A DNA stretch of 38,906 nucleotides from Betaproteobacteria bacterium SCGC AG-212-J23 (GTDB lineage: Bacteria > Pseudomonadota > Gammaproteobacteria > Burkholderiales > SG8-39), in the NCBI GenBank assembly GCA_001644455.1, contig LSTF01000032.1:1-38906 (forward strand), given 5' to 3'. The translations under genes were made by a program, and so were the position numbers. Shown here piece by piece: positions 1 to 8,060 of this stretch (position 1 is the first letter of the stretch; the number at the start of each line of letters is the position of its first letter). Under the pieces are notes generated by a model. The model was not told the DNA's origin, made no database searches, and saw nothing but the letters and a program-made list of their open reading frames with translations.

Positions 1-1
1 C

Positions 2-1750
2 CTGCTCGCCGCCTACATCCAGGAAATTTCCCTGGCGCGCGCCGAGCTGCTCACCGCCACCGGCAACGCGCCCTTCGACGAGGCGGCGATGCTCGCCGAC
101 GTGACGAAGAACGGCCATCCCTCGGTCGACCGGCTGCTCGCGGTCGCGGCGGCGACCGACATGGACGGCCTGGCGGTGGCGAACGAGCGCTTCATCTCGG
201 CGACGGTGCGCTTCGCGCTCGCGCTCCGCTCGGCGGACGGTCTGCCGACAGAGACGACCCGGATCGAAACGGCGCTCGGAACGATCGTCATCGGCTCGCG
301 AGGGGACGACGTGCACGAGCTTGCGCCGGCGACGAACGGCGCGATCTCGGTCGTCATCGATCTCGGCGGCAACGACACTTATCGCGGCTCCGACGTCGCG
401 GTGCGGGGCTTTTCCGCGATCGTCGACTTCGCGGGCGACGATCGCTATGACCTGAGCGGCCCGGGGCTCGGCGCCGCGGTCGCGGGCGCGTCGCTCGTCC
501 TCGATCTCGAGGGAAACGACAGCTATCACGCACCGCATGCCGCCCAGGGAATGGCGGCCTTCGGCATCGGCGCGCTCATCGACCTCGCGGGCGACGACCG
601 CTACGACCTCGACGCGTGGGGCCAGGGCTTCGGCCTCGCGGACGGGCTCGGCCTGCTCTGGGACGCCGCGGGCAACGATCGCTATACGGCGCGCGGGCCC
701 GCCGACAGCTACGACCGCGGCGGCGGCCTGAGCGGCGCGCAGGGCGCGGCGATGGGCCCGCGCACCATGCTCGCCGGCGGCATCGGCATCCTGCGCGACG
801 ACGCCGGGGACGACGCCTATGTCGCCGAGATGTTCGCGCAGGGCACCGGCTACTACTACGGCCTCGGCTTGCTCTGGGATCGCGGCGGCGACGATCGTTA
901 CGCCGCGGTGCGTTACGCGCAGGGTGCCGGCGTGCACCAGGCAGTGGGCGTGCTGCGCGACGAAGGCGGCAATGACCGCTACGCGCTCAAGGTCGGCGTC
1001 GGACAGGGCATGGGACTCGATCTCGCCCTCGGCGTCCTCGTCGACACCGCGGGCGACGATGAATACAAGGCCGGCGATCTCGCGCAAGGCACCGCGACCG
1101 CAAACGGCATCGGCGTGCTCGACGATGCCGGCGGCAGCGATCGCTTCGAGATCGAAAGGGGCGAGCGCCAGTGGGGACACGCCCAGTGGGTGCGCGATCT
1201 GCCGAGCATCGGCGTCTTCCTCCACGATCCCTCGCGCACCGCGTTCGTCGTCGCCGGCAAGCCGCTCGACGCCCCGCCTCCGCCGCGCAAGGACGTCGAG
1301 GCGGCGCCCGACGCGGCCTGCCCCGCGGGCATCAGCGTCACGCCGGCCGAGCTCGAGACCCTGCGACGAGACTATTTCGACGGCGTGTACGCGCTCGGGC
1401 AGCGCCTGCGCTGCGCGCTCGGCGATCCCGGGCAGGCCGGGCCGCTCTGGCAGGCTCTCGATGGCGAGCTTGCCCGCCGGCCGGACACGGCGCTCGGCGG
1501 CTGGATCGCGCTTGCCTATGGCTACCACCCGCCGCCGGCCCCGCTCGATCGCTCGGTGCTCGCACGGCTCGACGCGCATCCTCACTGCAGCGTGCGTGCG
1601 CTTGCGCTGCACGCCGTGCCACGCGAAGCCGTGGCGCGTCGCGCGCTCGCATCGAGCTGCTATGAACTTCAGGGGGCGGCACTACAGGTCCTGCAGAAGC
1701 TCGGTGCGCCGATTCCGGCGGACGCGCCGCTACCCGCGTTCCTGCGCTAG
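2..1750 (+). CDS. Repeat protein with D-x-x-G-x-D-x-Y motifs (5' end cut by window)
   Basis: The frame is open from base 2, so the start lies outside the window; the first internal ATG is at 89. About nine tandem repeats of 26-28 residues occupy roughly the first two thirds. Each has a hydrophobic pair, D-x-x-G-G/D-D-x-Y, then often A-Q-G-x-G and G-h-G, as in DLAGDDRYDLDAWGQGFG. One repeat carries a 15-20 residue insert. Such regular short repeats with Gly-Asp turns suggest a beta-solenoid, possibly binding cations; that is inference. A cysteine-containing, HEAT-like helical C-terminus of about 140 residues follows. I do not recognise a named family. It ends tail to tail with the HPF gene, both stops sharing one CTAG (1747-1750). 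Confidence 0.85.
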   Translation: MLAAYIQEISLARAELLTATGNAPFDEAAMLADVTKNGHPSVDRLLAVAAATDMDGLAVANERFISATVRFALALRSADGLPTETTRIETALGTIVIGSRGDDVHELAPATNGAISVVIDLGGNDTYRGSDVAVRGFSAIVDFAGDDRYDLSGPGLGAAVAGASLVLDLEGNDSYHAPHAAQGMAAFGIGALIDLAGDDRYDLDAWGQGFGLADGLGLLWDAAGNDRYTARGPADSYDRGGGLSGAQGAAMGPRTMLAGGIGILRDDAGDDAYVAEMFAQGTGYYYGLGLLWDRGGDDRYAAVRYAQGAGVHQAVGVLRDEGGNDRYALKVGVGQGMGLDLALGVLVDTAGDDEYKAGDLAQGTATANGIGVLDDAGGSDRFEIERGERQWGHAQWVRDLPSIGVFLHDPSRTAFVVAGKPLDAPPPPRKDVEAAPDAACPAGISVTPAELETLRRDYFDGVYALGQRLRCALGDPGQAGPLWQALDGELARRPDTALGGWIALAYGYHPPPAPLDRSVLARLDAHPHCSVRALALHAVPREAVARRALASSCYELQGAALQVLQKLGAPIPADAPLPAFLR

Positions 1751-2301
1751 GCGGAGGGCGCCGGCGCCAACAGCTGCACGCTGCTCGCCTGCGGCCCCTT
1801 CTCGCCCTCCTCAGGACTGAAGCGCACTTCGGTGCCGATCGAGAGCCGCTCGAAGTCGCCGTGCAGCACGCTGTTGCGGTGGAAGTAGAACTGGCGCTGG
1901 TCGTCGAGCGCGCGGATGAAGCCGTAGCCCTCGTCGTAGAGCCGCTCGATCGTGCCGCGCGGCTGGCCGTCGTGGCTCTTCTCCTCGTGGCGGCGCAGCT
2001 CGGCGGTCTTCTTCAGCTGGCGCTCGACCGCGCCGAAGGCGAGGTTGATCAGCGCCGGCAGCTGCTGCGGGAGATCGCGAACGTCCTTCTGCTTGCGTAC
2101 CGAGAGGTCGTGCTGCGGCGGCACATGCACCTCGATCAGCACGCTGTAGCGATTGCCCTTGTGGTGCGACGCCTGCTCCTGCGCGAGCGTGACACGGCAG
2201 GAGGTAATGCCCGCGGCGAAGCGCTCAAGGCGCTGCGCGCGCTCGGCAATGTAGTCGTCGACCCACTGCGTGCGCTGCACGTTGTGGAAAATGACCTGCA
2301 T
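1747..2301 (-). CDS. HPF/RaiA ribosome-associated domain fused to a cold-shock domain
   Basis: A 184-residue protein beginning MQVIFHNVQ. The first ~100 residues read as a ribosome hibernation (HPF/RaiA, sigma-54 modulation) domain, which in known relatives binds the 30S subunit near the decoding centre. The last ~65 residues are a cold-shock OB fold with the RNP1-like GYGFI and RNP2-like FYFHRNSVL motifs, which bind single-stranded RNA. The pairing suggests ribosome protection plus RNA binding under stress. ATG at 2301 is chosen over an in-frame TTG at 2319 because the family begins at this point; neither has a clear Shine-Dalgarno. It lies just downstream of a response regulator on the same strand and may be cotranscribed with it. 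Confidence 0.88.
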   Translation of the reverse strand: MQVIFHNVQRTQWVDDYIAERAQRLERFAAGITSCRVTLAQEQASHHKGNRYSVLIEVHVPPQHDLSVRKQKDVRDLPQQLPALINLAFGAVERQLKKTAELRRHEEKSHDGQPRGTIERLYDEGYGFIRALDDQRQFYFHRNSVLHGDFERLSIGTEVRFSPEEGEKGPQASSVQLLAPAPSA

Positions 2302-2320
2302 TGCCGGACTGCGAAGCAAT

Positions 2321-3010
2321 TTACGAGCCGCGCAGCCGGTACCCGGAGCCTCGCACGGTTTCGATCAGATGGGCGTGGCCCGACGCGGCGAGCGCCTTTC
2401 GCAGTCGCGTGACGTGCACGTCGACGCTGCGCTCCTCCAGCGCCACCTCGTCGGCCCACACCAGGTCGCGCAACTGGCCGCGCGAGAACAGGCGGCCGGG
2501 ATGCATCATCAGGAAATGCAGCAGGCGAAACTGCGTGCGCGGCAGGTCGAGCGGCTCGCCGTTCGCGCTCGCGCGCTGCGTCAGCGGGTCGGCCCGCACG
2601 CCGCCGATCTCCACCAGCTCGGGCGAGCGGCCGCCCACGCGGCGCCGGCGCAGCACCGCGCCGACGCGCGCGGCGAGCTCGCGCGCGGAGAACGGCTTGA
2701 CGATGTAGTCGTCCGCACCCGCCTCCAGTCCCAGGACGCGGTCCTCCTCGAGGGCGTGGCCGCTGAGCAGCAGGACCGGCACGCGCTGGGTCCGTTCCTC
2801 GAAGCGGATGCGCCTCAGGAGCGCGAGGCCCGACTGGCCCGGCAGGACGAGATCGAGCACCACGCCGTCCGGCAGCTCGCTCGCCAGCGCTCGTTCCGCT
2901 TCCTCGGCGCTCGCGGCGCGCAACGCCCGGTAGCCGGCGTCCTCCAGGCCGAGCGACACCAGCTCCAGCGTGTTGGGATCGTCCTCGACGACCAGGATCG
3001 CGGCGCCCAT
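2321..3010 (-). CDS. OmpR/PhoB-family response regulator
   Basis: A 229-residue two-domain regulator. The receiver domain (about 1-115) has the acidic pair E9-D10-D11, phosphoacceptor D53 in VVLDLVLPG, and the conserved Lys in DYIVKPFS. The C-terminal winged helix (about 130-229) ends with the recognition helix DVHVTRLRKAL and the wing RGSGYRL. Proteins of this kind bind direct repeats as phosphorylated dimers. No histidine kinase is adjacent, so it is an orphan here; the nearest kinase is the hybrid kinase at 9256-12096. Its stop lies about 20 bp upstream of the HPF start on the same strand, so the two may form an operon. Confidence 0.93.
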   Translation of the reverse strand: MGAAILVVEDDPNTLELVSLGLEDAGYRALRAASAEEAERALASELPDGVVLDLVLPGQSGLALLRRIRFEERTQRVPVLLLSGHALEEDRVLGLEAGADDYIVKPFSARELAARVGAVLRRRRVGGRSPELVEIGGVRADPLTQRASANGEPLDLPRTQFRLLHFLMMHPGRLFSRGQLRDLVWADEVALEERSVDVHVTRLRKALAASGHAHLIETVRGSGYRLRGS

Positions 3011-3045
3011 GAGTCCATGAACGCCGCCTGACGGTGGTTATTCCG

Positions 3046-3669
3046 TTACAACTTTCGCGAGGCGACGCCGTTCCTGAGCTGCATGACCTTCCAGAAAAGG
3101 TTGACTCGCTCGATCTGCACCAGCTCGTGCCCGTTCAGCACGTCGCGCAGCTCGAAATCGGGATGGAAGCCGATCTTGTCCGAGAAGCGCGCGAGGCCCT
3201 TCTCCACCGCGCCGATCACCGGGTTGTCGGAGCGCACGTGGTTGACGAGGTAGATCTCGCCGCCGGGCTTGCAGACGCGGTGCAGCTCGCCGAGCAGCCG
3301 CGACGGGCTGGGGACCACCGGCAGCACGTACATCGCCACGATCCGGTCGAAGCTCGCGTCGGCGAAGCTCATCGCCTCGGCGTCCATCTCGAGCAGCGCC
3401 TCGACGTGCGTGAAGCCGCGCTTCGCGACCCGCCGCCGCGCTTTCTCCAGCATCTCTGCAGAAACGTCGATGCCGACCACCTTCACGCCCGCGGGATAGA
3501 GATCGAGCGCGAGCCCGGTGCCCACCCCGACCTCGAGCACGCGGTGTCCGGGCCTGCAGTTCATGGCTTCGATCACCGCCTTGCGACCCGCCTGCAGCAC
3601 CGGACCGAAGAGGGCGTTATAGAAGCCGGCGTACCGGCGATAGGCGACCTTCACGGCGTCGATTTGCAT
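3046..3669 (-). CDS. pmtA: SAM-dependent methyltransferase, PmtA-type phosphatidylethanolamine N-methyltransferase
   Basis: A 207-residue class I methyltransferase. Motif I is VLEVGVGTGLALDLYP and motif II begins VVGIDVS; AMYVLPVVPSP and CKPGGEIYLVNHV follow. The combination of VGVGTGL, M-D-A, MYV-x-x-VVP and PGG-x-I-x-LVNH resembles the Rhodobacter sphaeroides-type PmtA, which methylates phosphatidylethanolamine towards phosphatidylcholine. That substrate is inferred from similarity; a ubiquinone or generic methyltransferase is the alternative. It is transcribed away from the thioredoxin gene across an AT-rich gap of about 120 bp that should hold the promoters of both. Confidence 0.65.
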   Translation of the reverse strand: MQIDAVKVAYRRYAGFYNALFGPVLQAGRKAVIEAMNCRPGHRVLEVGVGTGLALDLYPAGVKVVGIDVSAEMLEKARRRVAKRGFTHVEALLEMDAEAMSFADASFDRIVAMYVLPVVPSPSRLLGELHRVCKPGGEIYLVNHVRSDNPVIGAVEKGLARFSDKIGFHPDFELRDVLNGHELVQIERVNLFWKVMQLRNGVASRKL

Positions 3670-3727
3670 GAGGGTCGATTATGGAGAACGTGCAAGAAAA
3701 TTTCCGTGGCGGTATCGATTTCTGTCC

Positions 3728-3759
3728 TCATGGTTCGATAAAATCACAAAAGGCCATGA
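3728..3759. promoter_or_regulatory. Inverted repeat in the pmtA/thioredoxin divergent gap
   Basis: TCATGG (3728-3733) and CCATGA (3754-3759) form a perfect 6-bp inverted repeat with a 20-bp AT-rich spacer containing GATAAAAT. It lies between two divergent genes, where an operator would be expected. The arms are short, so chance is a real possibility. Confidence 0.25.
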
Positions 3760-3787
3760 GATTCATAATGATAGCCGCCGCGGAAAA

Positions 3788-4105
3788 GTGAATCCCCGGT
3801 ACGCCGAGAAGGAGCCGCGGCGCGAAGAGGTCGATGCCCTCGCAGGGCCGACCTTGCTCGAATTCGGCAGCCCGTGGTGCGGCTACTGCCGCAGGGCTCA
3901 ACCGCTGCTCGCGAGCGCCCTCGTCGAGCACCCGGACGTGCGGCACCTCAAGATCGCCGATGCGAGCGGGCGGCGGCTCGGGCGCTCGTACGGGGTGAAG
4001 CTATGGCCGACGCTGGTTTTCCTCAAGGACGGTCGCGAAATCGAGCGCCTGGTGCGTCCGCATGACCAGGCCGAGATCGACGCCGCGCTGGCGAAGATCG
4101 ACTAG
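3788..4105 (+). CDS. Thioredoxin-family protein
   Basis: A 105-residue thioredoxin fold with active site W30-C31-G-Y-C34 and the cis-proline region KLWPTLVFLKDG. It is likely a cytoplasmic disulfide reductase, having no signal peptide. The frame is open upstream to an ATG at 3668, but that extension is not thioredoxin-like and runs through the AT-rich promoter gap. The GTG at 3788 (V-N-P-R-Y-A-E) matches the usual start of this thioredoxin subgroup, so it is preferred. The stop shares CTAG (4102-4105) with the convergent UbiD-family gene. Confidence 0.85.
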   Translation: MNPRYAEKEPRREEVDALAGPTLLEFGSPWCGYCRRAQPLLASALVEHPDVRHLKIADASGRRLGRSYGVKLWPTLVFLKDGREIERLVRPHDQAEIDAALAKID

Positions 4106-5538
4106 AGAAGGTCCTTCCACTTCGCGCGCGTTTTCTCCTGCAGCTCCTTGCTCGCTTCGGCGACCGCGGGGAACGCATCCTTGTGGTCCCACGGCCGGCA
4201 GGCGTCGATGATCGCCTTGGAGCTGAACGGCGCGTCGTACGGGTAGGCGATGAACATGGGATCGTTCTTCGAGCCCATGCCGCGCTGGATGATGTCGATG
4301 TCGATCGCCGGGTCGGTGCGCGTCGCCACCGCCCACATCACTTCCTGCAGGTTCGACGGGTCGATGTCCTCGTCGACCACCACCGAGTAGCGCGACATGT
4401 AGGCGCCGACCCCGCACTGGCTGAGGATGTGCCCGGCCTGCCGCGAGTGGCCGGCGAAGCGCTGGCGGATCGACACCACGTTGAACATGCGCGCGCCACC
4501 GATCTCGTGCGCCCAGACCGCCTGCACCTCGGAGACGCCGGCGGCGATCAGCGCATCGTGCAGCAGCGCCGAGCGCATCACCGCCTTCGAGTACGAATAA
4601 TCGTTCGGCGGCTTGGCAGGAGGACTGCCCATCAGGATGGGCGCGTTCCTGAAAAATACTCTTTCCACCGTCACGCAAGGCGCTTTCCCTTCCTTGCCGG
4701 GGTAGTAGCCGTGGAATTCGCCGAACGGCCCTTCGGTGCGCTCGTCGTTCGGCTCGACGAAGCCTTCGATCACGATCTCCGACGCGGCAGGAAAAGGTAA
4801 TCCAGTCACTTCCCCCCGGACGACGGAAATGGGCTCTTTCAAGATGGAACCCATATAGTTGTATTCGCACATGCCGAACGGCACCTCGATCCCCGAGATG
4901 AGGTAGCCGAGCGGATCGCCGCCGAACACGATCGCTACCGGAAAGCGCTTGCCCGCCGCCTTGTGCTTCTCATACTGGATGCGGCCGTGCTTGCCCGGAA
5001 CCATGTCGAGCGCGAGGTGCGTCTTGTCGAGCATCTGCACGCGGTAGGTGCCGACGTTCACCCAGTCGGAGTCGAAGTCGCGCGTCACGACCGAGCAGCC
5101 GGTGCCGATGTAGCGGCCGCCGTCCATTTCGTGCCAGAGCGGCGACGGGAAGGCCTCGAGGTCGACTTGCCTTTGAACGTTTTCCAGAACCGGGCCGCTT
5201 TGGGTGATCACCGGATCGTACTTGCCGGCTTCAGCCTGCCATTGCGCCGGCTTGCCGCGCAGTGCCTCGACCAGGCCTTTGTGCGTCTTCTGGATCGGCA
5301 GCCGCAGGATCGACGAGAGGCGCGCCGGGCTGCTGGTCGAGCAGGTCAGCACGCGGTAGCCCTTCGGGTAGCCCTTGATCTCGTCGAACAGCAGCGCCGG
5401 CGGCAAGGCCTTCTTGACGTTCAGCTCGCTGATCGCGCCGAGCTCGAGGTTCCAGTCGGCGCCGCGCACCTCCCGCAGCTCGCCGAGCTCTTTCACCTGC
5501 GCCAGCCAAGGGCGCAAATCGAGGGGGTTTCCGGTCAT
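4102..5538 (-). CDS. UbiD-family prenyl-FMN decarboxylase
   Basis: A 478-residue protein that reads as UbiD family along its whole length. Visible landmarks are DWVNVGTYRVQ, corresponding to the Mn/K and prenyl-FMN binding stretch with its Arg, and EGPFGEFHGYY with the conserved acidic residues of the catalytic site. The C-terminal dimerisation part contains DPAIDIDIIQRGMGSKNDP. Known members reversibly decarboxylate aromatic or unsaturated acids using prenylated FMN made by a UbiX-type enzyme; none is visible in this window. The context of aromatic-type CoA ligase, amidohydrolase and transporters elsewhere favours a catabolic role over ubiquinone synthesis. Two stretches, near 4645-4672 and 4790-4862, have unusually AT-rich codons. 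Confidence 0.9.
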   Translation of the reverse strand: MTGNPLDLRPWLAQVKELGELREVRGADWNLELGAISELNVKKALPPALLFDEIKGYPKGYRVLTCSTSSPARLSSILRLPIQKTHKGLVEALRGKPAQWQAEAGKYDPVITQSGPVLENVQRQVDLEAFPSPLWHEMDGGRYIGTGCSVVTRDFDSDWVNVGTYRVQMLDKTHLALDMVPGKHGRIQYEKHKAAGKRFPVAIVFGGDPLGYLISGIEVPFGMCEYNYMGSILKEPISVVRGEVTGLPFPAASEIVIEGFVEPNDERTEGPFGEFHGYYPGKEGKAPCVTVERVFFRNAPILMGSPPAKPPNDYSYSKAVMRSALLHDALIAAGVSEVQAVWAHEIGGARMFNVVSIRQRFAGHSRQAGHILSQCGVGAYMSRYSVVVDEDIDPSNLQEVMWAVATRTDPAIDIDIIQRGMGSKNDPMFIAYPYDAPFSSKAIIDACRPWDHKDAFPAVAEASKELQEKTRAKWKDLL

Positions 5539-5546
5539 CGCGGGGC

Positions 5547-5552
5547 ATTATA
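5547..5552 (-). promoter_or_regulatory. Candidate -10 box (TATAAT) upstream of the UbiD gene
   Basis: The minus strand reads TATAAT at 5552-5547, nine bases upstream of the ATG at 5538. A start site 6-7 bp downstream would give an almost leaderless mRNA. No good -35 hexamer is seen at 16-18 bp, so this is only a candidate. Confidence 0.35.
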
Positions 5553-5589
5553 GGATTGCCTCGGGGATGTCCTTCACGGGGAGGTTCGC

Positions 5590-6117
5590 ATGGCTACTGC
5601 AACGCCGGGCGTCAATCCGTACGCAAAGCCCAATGCCGCTGTCGCCGAAGCGGCCGAGGACTATCAGGAGGTCAAGGTCTTCGCCACTTCGGGGCGCATC
5701 GGCCGGGTGCGCTACATCGCCTACGGCATGGGGATCTATTTCCTGTTCGCGATCCTCGGCGCGCTGCTCAGCCTGGTGCTTGGCAACGCCGGCATGGTCA
5801 TCGCCTGGATCGCCATCATGGTGGTCGGGTTCATGATCACCATCCAGCGCTGCCACGACTTCAATACCACCGGCTGGCTGTCGCTCCTGGTGCTGGTGCC
5901 GCTCGTGAACCTGATCTTCTGGTTCATCCCGGGCACCGACGGCCCCAACGACTACGGCGCGAAGACGCCGCCCAACGGCGCCGGCGTAATCATCGCCGCG
6001 CTCATCATTCCGATCGTGTTCGCCATGGGCATCATCGCGGCCGTCGCCTTGCCCGCGTACCAGCAGTACCAGAAGCGCGCCGCGCAGAAGGTGCAGATGC
6101 AGCAGCCGCAGCGCTAG
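5590..6117 (+). CDS. DUF805 inner-membrane protein with pilin-like C-terminal helix
   Basis: A 175-residue membrane protein. Residues ~35-120 form the DUF805 core: GRIGRVRYIAYG, three hydrophobic segments, the RCHDFNTTGWLSLL motif and GTDGPNDYG. DUF805 proteins have no established biochemical role. A further hydrophobic segment near the C-terminus reads AMGIIAAVALPAYQQYQKRA, which strongly resembles the N-terminal helix of type IV pilins, including the P-A-Y-x-x-Y kink. Here it lies at the C-terminus and lacks the prepilin peptidase G-F-x-x-x-E site. The start has a GGGGAGG Shine-Dalgarno about 6-7 bp upstream. It is divergent from the UbiD gene. Confidence 0.85.
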   Translation: MATATPGVNPYAKPNAAVAEAAEDYQEVKVFATSGRIGRVRYIAYGMGIYFLFAILGALLSLVLGNAGMVIAWIAIMVVGFMITIQRCHDFNTTGWLSLLVLVPLVNLIFWFIPGTDGPNDYGAKTPPNGAGVIIAALIIPIVFAMGIIAAVALPAYQQYQKRAAQKVQMQQPQR

Positions 6118-6164
6118 CGCACGGCCAGAGGAACGACCGCGCCCTCGCCGGGTCCGACTAGGCG

Positions 6165-7616
6165 ATGGCGGCGATCACGAGCGACGTCCCTGCCCGGCTG
6201 GATCGCCTGCCGTGGTCCGGTTGGCACTGGAAGGTGGTGATCGCCCTCGGCGTGAGCTGGCTGCTCGACGGGCTGGAGGTCACCGTGGTCGGCGCGCTCG
6301 GGCCGACGCTGGGACGCGACGATACCCTCGGCCTCTCGGCCGGGCAGATCGGCTGGGCGGCCTCGGCCTACATCGGCGGCGCGGTGCTGGGCGCGCTCGT
6401 CTTCGGCCGGCTCGCCGATCACCTCGGCCGCAAGAAGATGTTCATGGCCACGCTCGCGGTGTACCTCGTCGCCACCGTCCTCACCGCGTTCTCGTTCAAC
6501 TTCGCGTCGTTCGCGCTCTGCCGCTTCCTCACGGGATTCGGCATCGGCGGCGAGTACGCGGCGATCAACTCGGCGATCGACGAGCTGATCCCGGCGCGCG
6601 TGCGCGGTGCGGTCGACCTGGCCGTGAACGGCACCTTCTGGATCGGTGCCGCACTCGGGGCGCTCTTGAGCATTTTCCTGCTGGATACAAGCCTCGTAAG
6701 AGCGGAGCTGGGCTGGCGCCTCGCCTTCGGGCTGGGCGCGATCCTGGGCTTCGCCATCCTGCTGGTGCGGCGCCACGTCCCGGAGAGCCCGCGCTGGCTG
6801 ATCCGCCACGGGCGGACCGAGGAAGCGCGGCGCATCGTCGAGCAGATCGAGAAGGAGATCGGCGTGACCGGAGAAGTTCCGGCCGGCCTTTCGATGCGCG
6901 CGATTCCCACCGTTCCCTGGAAAGAGGTCCTCTCTCTTCTGCTGACGAGGTTCAGAAGAAGAACCATCCTCGGCCTGTCCCTCATGGCCTCGCAGGCCCT
7001 CTTCTACAACGCCATCTTCTTCACCTATGCGCTGGTGCTCTCCCGCTTCTACGGCGTGCCCGACGGGCGCGTCGGCTACTACATTTTCCCCTTCGCGATC
7101 GGCAACTTCCTCGGCCCTCTCGTCCTCGGCGGGCTTTTCGATTCGGTCGGCAGGCGCAGGATGATCGCCGGCAGCTACAGCGTCGCCGGACTTGCCCTCC
7201 TCGCCACCAGGTACCTGTTTTCAAGAGACGCCCTCACGGCCACGCAACTGGCGCTGCTGTGGAGCGGAACCTTCTTCGTCGCCTCGGCGGCGGCGAGTTC
7301 GGCGTATCTCACCGTCAGCGAGATCTTCCCGGTGGAAATGCGTGCGGTCGCGATCTCGCTCTTCTACGCGGCGGGCACGGCGCTGGGCGGCCTCGCCGGG
7401 CCGCCGCTCTACGGCGCCATCATCGAGAGCGGCAGCCGCGAGGCGCTGTTCGGTGCCTACGCGCTCGCGGCGATTCTCATGATCGGTGCCGCGCTGGTCG
7501 CGTGGTGGCTCGGCGTCGACGCCGAGCGGAAGCCTTTGGAAGAGGTCTGCGCGCCGCTCGGCGCGGACGAGGCTTCTCCGCCTGCCACGAATCCAGCTCC
7601 CGCCGCGCGCCATTGA
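6165..7616 (+). CDS. Major facilitator superfamily transporter
   Basis: A 483-residue, 12-helix MFS permease. The loop 2-3 signature reads [13 protein letters not shown], loop 8-9 has [15 protein letters not shown], and helix 4-5 has [17 protein letters not shown], a pattern of the sugar-porter and aromatic-acid symporter groups. It probably couples solute uptake or efflux to the proton gradient; the substrate cannot be told. It follows the DUF805 gene by 47 bp with no strong Shine-Dalgarno. Several 30-50 bp stretches (near 6661-6703, 6920-6966 and 7206-7236) use AGA/AGG and TTT codons unlike the rest of the gene. The last 140 bp are overlapped by the convergent VOC gene. Confidence 0.92.
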   Translation: MAAITSDVPARLDRLPWSGWHWKVVIALGVSWLLDGLEVTVVGALGPTLGRDDTLGLSAGQIGWAASAYIGGAVLGALVFGRLADHLGRKKMFMATLAVYLVATVLTAFSFNFASFALCRFLTGFGIGGEYAAINSAIDELIPARVRGAVDLAVNGTFWIGAALGALLSIFLLDTSLVRAELGWRLAFGLGAILGFAILLVRRHVPESPRWLIRHGRTEEARRIVEQIEKEIGVTGEVPAGLSMRAIPTVPWKEVLSLLLTRFRRRTILGLSLMASQALFYNAIFFTYALVLSRFYGVPDGRVGYYIFPFAIGNFLGPLVLGGLFDSVGRRRMIAGSYSVAGLALLATRYLFSRDALTATQLALLWSGTFFVASAAASSAYLTVSEIFPVEMRAVAISLFYAAGTALGGLAGPPLYGAIIESGSREALFGAYALAAILMIGAALVAWWLGVDAERKPLEEVCAPLGADEASPPATNPAPAARH

Positions 7617-8046
7617 TCGAAGGATCCATCGCGCTCGCGTGGTCGCCGTGCTTGGCGGTGAGCTCGATCACGTAGCCGTTCGGGTCGCGAAAGTAGATGG
7701 AATGGATGAAGCCGTGGTCGGCGACGCCGCGCACCTCGATGCCGGCCGCTTTGCCTTTCTCCAGCATTTTCGGAAGAGATGGCTCGGAAACTTCCAAAGC
7801 AATGTGGAGGTCGTAGTCGTGCTGCTTCTTGAACACGAACGGCCGGTCGGGCGCCTCGAAGAACGCGAGGCACGAGCCGTCGTCCATGCGGTAGAAGCTG
7901 TGCAGCACCGCGGTGCGCCGTCCGCTCTTCGTCTCGCGGATAACGAAGGCATTGGCGAGCGGCAGGCCGAGGAAGTCCTCGTAGAAGCGCCGCGTCTCCT
8001 CCGAGTCCCGGCAGCGATAGGCGTTGTGGTGCAGGCCCTTGATCAC
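7477..8046 (-). CDS. VOC-superfamily (glyoxalase/dioxygenase-like) protein with overrunning C-terminus
   Basis: A 189-residue protein whose first ~150 residues form a two-module VOC fold. Landmarks are [17 protein letters not shown] with the first metal His, HIALEV with the second His, and DPNGYVIEL with the final Glu. VOC proteins include glyoxalases, ring-cleaving dioxygenases and antibiotic-binding proteins; the reaction here is unknown. GTG at 8046 is chosen because the fold begins there and the GST stop lies just upstream. After the natural family end ([12 protein letters not shown]) the frame continues for about 28 Arg-rich residues antisense to the MFS 3' end, which looks like readthrough past a lost stop. 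It probably forms an operon with the GST gene. Confidence 0.8.
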   Translation of the reverse strand: MIKGLHHNAYRCRDSEETRRFYEDFLGLPLANAFVIRETKSGRRTAVLHSFYRMDDGSCLAFFEAPDRPFVFKKQHDYDLHIALEVSEPSLPKMLEKGKAAGIEVRGVADHGFIHSIYFRDPNGYVIELTAKHGDHASAMDPSINGARRELDSWQAEKPRPRRAARRPLPKASARRRRRATTRPARHRS

Positions 8047-8060
8047 GAACGATCGAGAAT

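Noticed and set aside
3668-3787. Forty-residue N-terminal extension of the thioredoxin
   Set aside because: It crosses an AT-rich divergent promoter gap and does not resemble thioredoxins; GTG 3788 matches the usual start.
5542-5560. Possible sigma-54 promoter upstream of the DUF805 gene (GGCATTATAGGATTGCC)
   Set aside because: GG and GC are 14 bp apart and not 12, so the element cannot fit the sigma-54 geometry.
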